Source: Anaerolineae bacterium (GTDB lineage Bacteria; Chloroflexota; Anaerolineae; UBA1429). From it: DNA of 7,149 nucleotides. The translations under genes were made by a program, and so were the position numbers. Position 1 is the stretch's first letter, and each line of letters opens with the position of its first letter. Below are positions 1-5,628 of this stretch, piece after piece. The notes beneath the pieces were generated by a model. The model was not told the origin of the DNA. It made no database searches and was given only the letters and a program-made list of their open reading frames with translations. The DNA lies in contig JAFGLK010000129.1 of the NCBI GenBank assembly GCA_016928125.1, forward strand, positions 1-7,149, given 5' to 3'.

Positions 1-1
1 G

Positions 2-106
2 CCCGATCCGGCCCAGCATGCCCTCTATGAGCATCCCTATCGGGTCTACCGACGGCTCTATCCCGCCCTGGCGGAGAGCATGCGCCTTGCGGCGACCAGT
101 TCGTAA
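2..106 (+). CDS. C-terminal end of an FGGY-family carbohydrate kinase (partial)
   Basis: An open frame enters from the left edge in frame 2 and stops at TAA 104-106, leaving 34 codons. The residues include HALYEHPYRVYRRLYPAL. This matches the extreme C-terminus of xylulokinase-like FGGY kinases, which typically end with a Y..Y..LYPAL helix followed by a short tail. If so, the protein phosphorylates a sugar or polyol with ATP in the cytosol; the substrate cannot be read from this fragment. No start and no catalytic residues are in the window. It is convergent with the HAD gene on the minus strand, with 83 bp between the two stop codons. The family call rests on one short motif, so xylulokinase versus another FGGY member is undecided. 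Confidence 0.6.
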   Translation, partial: PDPAQHALYEHPYRVYRRLYPALAESMRLAATSS

Positions 107-146
107 GAGGCGAGGCGCCGAGGGCGACCATTCAGGCCCGACCTCA

Positions 147-179
147 GCGCTCCGGCGAGCTTCCCAATGGTGGGAGCGC
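147..179. terminator. Stem-loop between convergent genes, possible terminator
   Basis: GCGCTCC at 147-153 is the exact reverse complement of GGAGCGC at 173-179, giving a 7-bp GC-rich stem with a 19-nt loop. It lies between the stop of the plus-strand sugar kinase and the stop of the minus-strand HAD gene, where a bidirectional terminator would be expected. Neither side has a T-tract, so it is not a standard intrinsic terminator. It may act with Rho or only protect 3' ends. Confidence 0.3.
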
Positions 180-189
180 AGTGCAGTGC

Positions 190-1332
190 CTATCCGGCTG
201 CGCTGGTTACGGGGCCAAGTTCCTCGCCCACGATCTTCATCACCGTCTGGTGGATAGGCTTGTAACCCTTTTGCGCGCTCTCGTCAGTTGGCACCGAGGC
301 TTCGTCGGGCTTGTCCGAGATCCCAAAGACCAGCACCCCCTGATGAGCCAGGGCCTGCGCCACGCTGGCCACCTCCGCGGTGATCACGATCTCGCTCGCC
401 AGCACCTGCGCGGCTGAGGCGTCGTCGTCGAGAACGTCCATGCTGGCTACCGTCTCAAAGTACTCGCCGCGACGGAACCCCTTGAACGGGGTGGGATCCC
501 CCTGCGCCATGCCGCGCAAGACCTCCTGATGTGCGGCGAGCAACCCGCTCGACATGCGCTCGCGGCGGGCGTCGCAAGCCGCCACAAAACCCTCGATCGA
601 GCTCAGACGCCCCGAGCGGAGATCGTCCCATAGCTGCTCCAACTCATAGGCGCCCCCCGCCACCATCAGGCTGATATAGGCCAAATAGTCCTGATTGTCT
701 GCCGTGAAGTGGTGATAGGCAGGCTGGTTCAGCGGATCATAGACCGCGCGAAAGGCGGTCTCATCGAACTCCCCTCCCAAAGCCTGGCGCATGGTGCGCT
801 CCACGGCCCGAATACGCGCCGCATCGATGACCTTGTCGTTGCGCCCCCGCGCCCCCAGCGACGTCTTGTCCAGGTCGATCAGCAGGGCGGTCTGCTGGTC
901 AAGAGGAAAACCCTCCCGCCGCACCCAGTCTACATACTCCGCCAGAGTGGTCCATCGGTTGGCAACCATCAGATCGCCCTGGATCTCCGCCTTGGCGGGC
1001 TCCCCTAGCCGATCACAGCCGATAAAGCCCAGCATAGGGTAGGCCTGGCCCACGTGGCGCGCCGCCGTGCCGTCGTTCATCAGCGTATCGCCGATGAACA
1101 ACACCCGCTGCAGCGGCGCCATGACGCCGCGCATCTTTTGGGTCTGTCTGAGAAAGCCGATCAGCGCCGCCGCATACTCGGGCGTGGTCTTGCGCGGCAC
1201 GTAATAGTGGTCCATGCCAAACAAGTGCCATGACATGCGCAGTCCCGGGACACGCTTGTCCATGGGCTCCAGATTGCGATAGACCAGCGCGTCGCCCACG
1301 AAATCGGCCAGGGTGCCTCGTTTCCAACTCAT
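190..1332 (-). CDS. HAD-like hydrolase, translationally coupled to asd
   Basis: The protein has 380 residues from the ATG at 1332. That ATG overlaps the asd stop as ATGA and is preceded by AGGGG at 8-nt spacing. A GTG two codons upstream is possible but less likely. HAD signatures are visible. LLIDLDKT (Asp153, Asp155) looks like motif I, carrying the nucleophile and the general acid/base. VLVFGISDKPDEA (Ser339) is motif-II-like. KGYKPIHQ (Lys355/Lys358) is motif-III-like. The acidic motif IV candidate, FIGDTLMND (Asp82, Asp87), lies before motif I rather than after it. Residues about 160-310 between motifs I and II are mostly helical-looking and would be the cap. No signal peptide or membrane segment is seen, so it is probably cytosolic. 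As third gene of a lysC-asd unit it may act in or near aspartate-family metabolism, but the substrate is unknown. Family membership is fairly sure; function is not. Confidence 0.75.
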   Translation of the reverse strand: MSWKRGTLADFVGDALVYRNLEPMDKRVPGLRMSWHLFGMDHYYVPRKTTPEYAAALIGFLRQTQKMRGVMAPLQRVLFIGDTLMNDGTAARHVGQAYPMLGFIGCDRLGEPAKAEIQGDLMVANRWTTLAEYVDWVRREGFPLDQQTALLIDLDKTSLGARGRNDKVIDAARIRAVERTMRQALGGEFDETAFRAVYDPLNQPAYHHFTADNQDYLAYISLMVAGGAYELEQLWDDLRSGRLSSIEGFVAACDARRERMSSGLLAAHQEVLRGMAQGDPTPFKGFRRGEYFETVASMDVLDDDASAAQVLASEIVITAEVASVAQALAHQGVLVFGISDKPDEASVPTDESAQKGYKPIHQTVMKIVGEELGPVTSAAG

Positions 1333-2393
1333 AACCACATCCCCTGTGCGAGCATGATCTCGGCATTCAGAATGGACCCGCCTGCTGCGCCCCGAATGGT
1401 GTTATGTGATAGCACCACAAACCTGAAATCGAAGACTTCGCAGGGCCGCAGGCGCCCGATGGTGATCGCCATGCCTGCGCCGGTATCGCGATCGAGGCGA
1501 GGCTGAGGCCGATCGGGCTCCAACCGTAACACGATGGTGGGATCCACGGCCGATGGGCAGCCCAGCGCATAGGGCACGCTATGAAAGCCCTTGAGCGCCT
1601 CGATCACCTCGCTCAGCGAGGGTTTGCGCTCGAACTCGACCGACACCGTCTCCAGATGGCCATCGCGGGTGGCCACGCGGTTGCAGTGTGGGCTGATGCG
1701 AATCTCGGCGGGCTGAATGCAGCCTTCCGCAGACGAGTAGGCGCCCAGCAGCTTGAGCGGCTCCGTGACCAGCTTCTCCTCTTCCCCACCAATGAATGGA
1801 ACGACATTGTCGAGAATGTCGAACGATGGCACCCCCGGGTAGCCCGCGCCCGAGAGCGCCTGCATCGTTGTGACCACAACGCGCCGGACGCTGAACGCAT
1901 CATGGAGAGGTTTGAGGGCCAACACCAGCCCCACAGTGGAGCAATTCGGATCGGTGACGATAAAGCCCTTCTCCCAGCCGCGCTGCTGGCGCTGGAGGGG
2001 AATCAAACCCAAGTGGTCAGCATTGACCTCGGGGATGAGCAGGGGCACGTCAGGGTCCATCCGATGGGCGCTGGCGTTGCTCAAGACGCCGTATCCGGCG
2101 GCTGCAAAGAGCGGCTCCGCATCGCGGGCCACCGCCGAGGGCAATGCCGAAAAGACGATCTCGCAGTCCAGGTCCGGCGCCACCGGCTGCACGATCAGAT
2201 CGCGCACGCTGGTCGGGCACTCTGCCGAGAGGCGCCAGTGGCAGGCCTCGCCATAGGACCGTCCCACCGAGCGCTCCGATGCCGCCACAGCCGTCACCTG
2301 GAACCAGGGATGGCCCTCCAATAGCTGAACAAAGCGCTGGCCTACCGCGCCAGTGGCTCCGAGAACGCCCACGCGTACGGTTCGTGCATGCAT
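1329..2393 (-). CDS. asd: Aspartate-semialdehyde dehydrogenase
   Basis: This 354-residue enzyme reduces aspartyl-4-phosphate to aspartate semialdehyde with NADPH. It is the second step of lysine, threonine, methionine and isoleucine synthesis, in the cytosol. The N-terminus has the nucleotide-binding loop GATGAVG (12-18). The catalytic cysteine is Cys151 in DPNCST, and the conserved histidine is His236 in SPHCNRV. GGEEEK (202-207) and the C-terminal HNTIRGAAGGS (330-340) also fit. The GEEEK segment and the overall length resemble the archaeal/fungal-type branch more than the E. coli Asd branch. The ATG at 2393 is preceded by AGGA at about 8-nt spacing, and the Rossmann loop begins a few residues later, so the start is secure. 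The gene lies 35 bp after lysC, without a visible terminator, and overlaps the HAD gene by ATGA, which indicates one transcript. No key residue appears to be missing. Confidence 0.96.
   Translation of the reverse strand: MHARTVRVGVLGATGAVGQRFVQLLEGHPWFQVTAVAASERSVGRSYGEACHWRLSAECPTSVRDLIVQPVAPDLDCEIVFSALPSAVARDAEPLFAAAGYGVLSNASAHRMDPDVPLLIPEVNADHLGLIPLQRQQRGWEKGFIVTDPNCSTVGLVLALKPLHDAFSVRRVVVTTMQALSGAGYPGVPSFDILDNVVPFIGGEEEKLVTEPLKLLGAYSSAEGCIQPAEIRISPHCNRVATRDGHLETVSVEFERKPSLSEVIEALKGFHSVPYALGCPSAVDPTIVLRLEPDRPQPRLDRDTGAGMAITIGRLRPCEVFDFRFVVLSHNTIRGAAGGSILNAEIMLAQGMWL
1341..1345 (-). promoter_or_regulatory. Ribosome binding site of the HAD gene inside asd
   Basis: AGGGG on the minus strand lies 8 nt before the ATG at 1332, within the last codons of asd. 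It decides for that ATG over the GTG at 1338, which would leave almost no spacing, and it supports translational coupling through the ATGA overlap. Confidence 0.55.
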
Positions 2394-2428
2394 TGGTCGG
2401 ATCCTATCAGTCGCTCTCTGTCGACAGG

Positions 2429-3835
2429 CTAGATTTGGTCCAGCTCGAATTGTCGGTGGATGGCCCGCACGCCCTCGTCCACGTCGGATTGGGCCAGCAC
2501 CAGTGAGAGATTGTACTCTGACGAGCCCTGGGCGATCGAGATCACATTGATCGATTGCTCCGCCAGAGCCCCGAACACGCGCCAGGCGATGCCGGGGCGC
2601 CCCAGCATGCCGGCCCCCACCACCGCGACGATGGCCACGTCGTCTTGACTCTCGATGCGGTCGATCATGCCGCGCATCGTCTCCAACTGGAGTTCCTCGC
2701 GCAGCCCGTCGAGCACAGCCGGGGTATCTTGCGCGCGCAGGGCAAAGCAGATGCTCTGCTCTGAGGAGGCCTGGGTGATCAGCAGCGCGCTGCCTCCCTG
2801 ATGGGCCACCGCCGAAAAGACGCGCCCAGCGACGCCTGGCACGCCCTGCATCCCCGGCCCCGACACGGTGACCAGGCTCAGGTCGCGGATGGCCGTGATC
2901 GCCTTGACCACTGGCGTGTTCGAAATCTCGTTCGAGATCACCGTGCCGGGATGATCGGGATTCAGTGAGTTGAGCACGCGCACCGGCGTGTTCCGCTCGC
3001 GCACGGGCTGCATTGTGCGTGGATGCAGCACCTTAGCTCCAAAGTAGGAGAGCTCGGCCACCTCGCCGTAAGAGATCGTGGGCAGCGTGCGCGCGCCCTG
3101 GACAATGCGGGGGTCGGCGGTCATGACGCCATCGACATCGGTCCAGATCCAGACCTCTTCGGACTCGAGGCAGCGGCCCAAAATCGTGGCGCTAAAGTCG
3201 CTGCTGCCTCGCCCCAACGTGGTGGGCACTCCCTCGCGCGTGGCGCCGATAAAGCCAGTGACCACTGGAATCACATCCCTCTGCACCAAAGGCAGAAGCC
3301 GCGCCCTGGCTCGTGTAGTCGTCTCCTCAAACAGCGGCCCCGCGTTGCCGAAATTGTCGTCAGTGACGATCACCTCGGTGGCCTCGACGGTCTGAGCCTG
3401 CACGCCCTGGCTGCGCAGCGCGGCCGACGTCAGCCGCGCCGAGAGGCGCTCGCCCAAGCCCCAGACGACATCTTGTCCGCGGCTGGTCAACTCACCCAAG
3501 GTGTAGATGCTCTGACACAACGTCTCAAACCAGTTGAGCAGACCATCGATCTCGGCCGTCAGGCCCCGCGCCGTCTCCACGTCGCTGACGCAATCCTCGA
3601 TCGCCTGCACATGCCGCTGCTGTAACTCGTCTCGAATGAGATGGAACGTCTCGCTGTCGCCCGCCGACGCGCTGCTCGCAGCCCGCTTGAGGCTATCTGT
3701 GACGCCGCTCATGGCCGATACCACGACCACCGGCGGGCTGCCTGTCTCCGCGCGCACCCGCGCGCAGATGCGGGCCACGTTGGCGATGCGTTGGCCCGTG
3801 CCTACAGACGTACCCCCGAATTTCATGACGATCAT
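2429..3835 (-). CDS. lysC: Aspartate kinase with two ACT domains (ThrA-like)
   Basis: Aspartate kinase transfers phosphate from ATP to the 4-carboxylate of aspartate, the committed step of the aspartate amino-acid family. From the ATG at 3835 it has 468 residues. Kinase motifs are KFGGTSV (5-11), GERLSA with Glu129, LGRGSSDFSA (207-216), and WTDVDGVMTADPR (231-243). The pair of ACT domains runs from about 315 to 465, marked by LLITQASSEQSICF and ISIAQGSSEYNLSL. These resemble the ACT pair of the bifunctional ThrA enzymes, but the protein ends after ACT2 with no homoserine dehydrogenase. Feedback control by threonine or lysine is likely for the family; which effector cannot be read. A GTG at 3850 would add five residues. 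The ATG is preferred because aspartate kinases usually start just before KFGG and a G-rich run lies about 8 nt upstream. One residue in the nucleotide loop differs from the common GRGGSD. Confidence 0.96.
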   Translation of the reverse strand: MIVMKFGGTSVGTGQRIANVARICARVRAETGSPPVVVVSAMSGVTDSLKRAASSASAGDSETFHLIRDELQQRHVQAIEDCVSDVETARGLTAEIDGLLNWFETLCQSIYTLGELTSRGQDVVWGLGERLSARLTSAALRSQGVQAQTVEATEVIVTDDNFGNAGPLFEETTTRARARLLPLVQRDVIPVVTGFIGATREGVPTTLGRGSSDFSATILGRCLESEEVWIWTDVDGVMTADPRIVQGARTLPTISYGEVAELSYFGAKVLHPRTMQPVRERNTPVRVLNSLNPDHPGTVISNEISNTPVVKAITAIRDLSLVTVSGPGMQGVPGVAGRVFSAVAHQGGSALLITQASSEQSICFALRAQDTPAVLDGLREELQLETMRGMIDRIESQDDVAIVAVVGAGMLGRPGIAWRVFGALAEQSINVISIAQGSSEYNLSLVLAQSDVDEGVRAIHRQFELDQI

Positions 3836-4007
3836 GGCACCGCCCCCCACTGCTTCAAAGGCAAGGATAGTCTGCTCACGCTGGCGGATGAGGACCGACG
3901 CTGGGGAAGAGGGCTACGCTGCCCGAGGTCGCACAATCTGTGCGCTCATCTCTCGCCGGAGGCCGCCGGCAGGCGACTGCGCGCGACCCCTGAGCAGGGC
4001 GAGATTG
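3836..4007 (-). ncRNA. Structured 5' leader of the lysC transcript, candidate regulatory RNA
   Basis: From the predicted start near 4007 to the lysC ATG the leader is about 170 nt and has several self-complementary stretches. TCTCGCC at 4004-3998 pairs with GGCGAGA at 3957-3951, closing a helix round a GC-rich interior. CGCACA-GAT-TGTGCG (3944-3930) is a perfect 6-bp hairpin. GGGC-AGCGTA-GCCC (3924-3911) follows, and then a pyrimidine run. A 12-codon ORF (ATG at 3949, TAG at 3914-3916) lies between; it encodes MSAQIVRPRAA, with no lysine or threonine, so it does not look like an attenuation peptide. I do not recognise the conserved core of the lysine riboswitch or a T-box. Confidence 0.3.
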
Positions 4008-4013
4008 GCGCAC

Positions 4014-4042
4014 ATTATACTTGACAAGGGACAGGGGTACAA
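4014..4042 (-). promoter_or_regulatory. Sigma-70-type promoter of the lysC-asd-HAD unit
   Basis: On the minus strand TATAAT (4019-4014) is a perfect -10 box. TTGTAC (4042-4037) stands 17 nt upstream as a weak -35 box that matches at three of six positions. Transcription would start near 4007. The site lies just after the terminator of the preceding YccF-family gene, as expected for the start of a new transcription unit. Confidence 0.65.
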
Positions 4043-4082
4043 ACAGACGCGACATGGAGGCTCGAGTCGAAGAATCCTCAGG

Positions 4083-4124
4083 AAAACAGGGCAGCACCCG
4101 CCCTCGAAGAAGCGAGCGCTGCCC
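4083..4124 (-). terminator. Intrinsic terminator of the YccF-family gene
   Basis: Read on the minus strand, GGGCAGC (4124-4118) pairs exactly with GCTGCCC (4095-4089). An inner CTCG/CGAG pairing can extend the structure. It is followed by TGTTTTCC. It begins 30 nt after the stop codon of the gene at 4154-4519 and precedes the lysC promoter, so it separates the two units. The T-run is only four long, but placement and stem are good. Confidence 0.7.
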
Positions 4125-4153
4125 GACGAATGAACCCACCCGCCAGAGCCTGG

Positions 4154-4519
4154 TTAACGCAGTTCCTGATTGAATGGGAAGAGCGCTACAGGCACCAGCT
4201 TGAGGTGTTGCAGGGCAAAGGGGATGCCGATGATCGTGATGGCCAGAATGAGCGCCGACGTCAAATGGGCCATGGCGATCTCCCAGCCAAAGAGCAAGAT
4301 CCAGATCACGTCAAAGAGCAGCTTGAGCGGCCCGATGTGCCCCGCTGGGACTATCGTCTTGCCAAAGGGCGCCAGATTGGCCACACCCAGGCGTATGGCC
4401 TGCAGGCCAAAGGGAATTCCCACAATGGTGACACAAAGCAGCGCTCCCCCCACGATGTAGAACAAGGACACAATCAGGCCACCGAAGATAAGCCACACGA
4501 TATTGCCAAGGAGACTCAT
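4154..4519 (-). CDS. YccF-family (DUF307) small inner-membrane protein
   Basis: The protein has 121 residues and is very hydrophobic. It contains two copies of the YccF-type unit. The first (about 3-55) has GNIVWLIFGG, TIVGIPFGLQ and APFGKTI. The second (about 66-118) has FDVIWILLFGW, TIIGIPFALQHLKL and ALFPF. Each unit contributes hydrophobic stretches (about 5-30 and 68-98 as cores), so it should sit in the cytoplasmic membrane. The biochemical role of the family is not established, and I assign none. The ATG at 4519 is preceded by GAGGT at 8-nt spacing. The gene stands 174 bp after the DOMON lipoprotein gene and ends in its own terminator, so it is either the last gene of that unit or on its own. 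Length is near the usual size of the family. Confidence 0.88.
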   Translation of the reverse strand: MSLLGNIVWLIFGGLIVSLFYIVGGALLCVTIVGIPFGLQAIRLGVANLAPFGKTIVPAGHIGPLKLLFDVIWILLFGWEIAMAHLTSALILAITIIGIPFALQHLKLVPVALFPFNQELR

Positions 4520-4693
4520 GCGTATCGACCTCTCTTTCCGCGCACGCGCCGTCTATATGCAGCCCTGCGCAAGCTGCGCGCCCCTTCACCTCCCTCTACG
4601 CAAGAAGGCCACTCGAGTTGCAGCGCATCGAGATGGCCCTGCGCTGGGCCTCAGGGGATCCCAAGCGCGTCACCTGACTGTCAGAGATCGTCG
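4520..4693. other. Intergenic region upstream of the YccF-family gene
   Basis: No coding signal is convincing here. Two short GC stems occur: GGCCC/GGGCC near 4635-4650 and GCGCA-AGC-TGCGC at 4567-4579. Neither is followed by a T-tract, so I do not call a terminator for the lipoprotein gene. A TATAGA sequence on the minus strand near 4550 lacks a matching -35 box. Confidence 0.4.
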
Positions 4694-5500
4694 CTATTCG
4701 GCAGTCAGCACAAATTCGGTCGCGCCGCGCTGTGCGTGATAACTGAGGTCATCGCCAGGGCCAAAGGCCAACAGAATGGTGTGGGTCTCGCCCACCGCCA
4801 GCGGCTTGTCGTTCGCGTCGCCGGAATCGAGCGGAATCTGGAACTCGATGGTCGTGGTGCCACCCGCCTCTGCACCGCCAAAAGCCAGGATGTGCGACTG
4901 CCCACCCAACTCTGTGTCCACAGGATGCGAGTTCGGGCCGCTGGGCCGGGTGCCGAACATATCCATCACCTCGGCCTGGCCATCCTTCACCCAACCATAC
5001 ACATAATTGGCGCCCTGCATGCGCTGATCGGGATCAAAGCCCACAGAGACCCAGCCCCTGGTGTCGGCCGATAGGGCGCCGTACAGAAATTCGCCATCCG
5101 TGCGCCAGTGAAAGGTCACTCCGGCCGTCGCGACGCTGCTGCTGTATTCGTCGGCAGACACCGTGCCGTCAGGCTGCCAGACGAAGGCGGGCTCCTCGGG
5201 GGCCTGCGTGGGCGCTGGCGCGTCGGTGGGGGGGGCGGGCGCCGCTGTGGGAGGAACAGCCGTCGCTTGGGGCATAGGCGTAGCCACCGCGGGCGCAGAG
5301 GCCGTTGGTGGAACGGCCGTCGGCGGCACGGGTGTGGGCGGAACCATCGTTGGCGCGGGTTGCTGGGCTGCGACGGTGGGCGTCGGCAGGGGCAAGGGGG
5401 TCGCGGTAGGCGCGGCTGCGCAGCCGGCCAAAGTGAGCGCCGCGACCAGGACAATCGTCAGAGGTACGAGCCTTTGGCGCAGTCGATCTTGTGTCTTCAT
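4694..5500 (-). CDS. Lipoprotein with Pro/Thr-rich linker and DOMON-like domain
   Basis: From the ATG at 5500 the protein has 268 residues. A longer frame exists upstream, but GGAGG lies 8 nt before this ATG, and the signal peptide begins here. A lipoprotein signal runs to LTLAGC, with Cys27 the predicted lipidated residue, so the protein should be anchored outside the cytoplasmic membrane. Residues 28-104 are a Pro/Thr/Ala/Val linker. Residues about 105-265 resemble a DOMON domain: WVSVGFDPDQRMQGANYVYG, then a DMFGTR strand, and a C-terminal LLAFGPGDDLSYHAQRG. DOMON domains bind heme or sugars. Met161 and His255 are placed like the axial heme ligands of cytochrome-type DOMON domains, which is inference. 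The gene lies 128 bp after the Vps62-family gene on the same strand, without a terminator between them. Ligand and partner are unknown. Confidence 0.85.
   Translation of the reverse strand: MKTQDRLRQRLVPLTIVLVAALTLAGCAAAPTATPLPLPTPTVAAQQPAPTMVPPTPVPPTAVPPTASAPAVATPMPQATAVPPTAAPAPPTDAPAPTQAPEEPAFVWQPDGTVSADEYSSSVATAGVTFHWRTDGEFLYGALSADTRGWVSVGFDPDQRMQGANYVYGWVKDGQAEVMDMFGTRPSGPNSHPVDTELGGQSHILAFGGAEAGGTTTIEFQIPLDSGDANDKPLAVGETHTILLAFGPGDDLSYHAQRGATEFVLTAE
5189..5419 (-). repeat. Low-complexity Pro/Thr/Ala linker coding repeat
   Basis: This part of the lipoprotein gene codes for residues 28-104, nearly all Pro, Thr, Ala, Val and Gln. VPPT occurs four times, and PT or PPT units fill the rest. 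The DNA is correspondingly repetitive, with GTGGG- and GGCGG-like runs on the plus strand. Such linkers hold an extracellular domain away from the membrane and may vary in length between strains. Confidence 0.8.
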
Positions 5501-5508
5501 GGTCCAGG

Positions 5509-5513
5509 CCTCC
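5509..5513 (-). promoter_or_regulatory. Ribosome binding site fixing the lipoprotein start
   Basis: GGAGG on the minus strand stands 8 nt before the ATG at 5500. It selects this start over the upstream in-frame starts and places the lipobox cysteine at residue 27, a normal signal-peptide length. Confidence 0.8.
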
Positions 5514-5628
5514 AGGTAAAGGGTGCAACGAAGATTTGATACGCTCTCTCCACTCTGGCAGGGGCTCCCACCCTTGCCGCAAGTGCACATTGCCCTCTGG
5601 ACGCGCCGATGCGCCCATACCTTACGGC

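Noticed and set aside
1581..2324. A 247-codon plus-strand open frame
   Set aside because: It is fully antisense to asd, which has its catalytic motifs intact. The long frame is a by-product of GC-rich codon use.
3836..4007. Lysine riboswitch or T-box in the lysC leader
   Set aside because: I could not find the conserved core sequences of either class, such as the T-box UGGNACC element, so I only report an unclassified structured leader.
4021..4026. Perfect TTGACA on the plus strand, possible divergent promoter
   Set aside because: No acceptable -10 box lies 16-18 nt downstream and no plus-strand gene follows.
4130..5074. A 314-codon plus-strand open frame
   Set aside because: It lies antisense across the YccF-family gene and the DOMON domain, both with clear family motifs. 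Its own translation is Gln/His/Arg-rich and has no recognisable domain.
5189..5419. Repetitive DNA as a CRISPR array or satellite
   Set aside because: The repeats are in-frame codons for Pro, Thr and Ala in a lipoprotein linker, without the regular repeat-spacer pattern.
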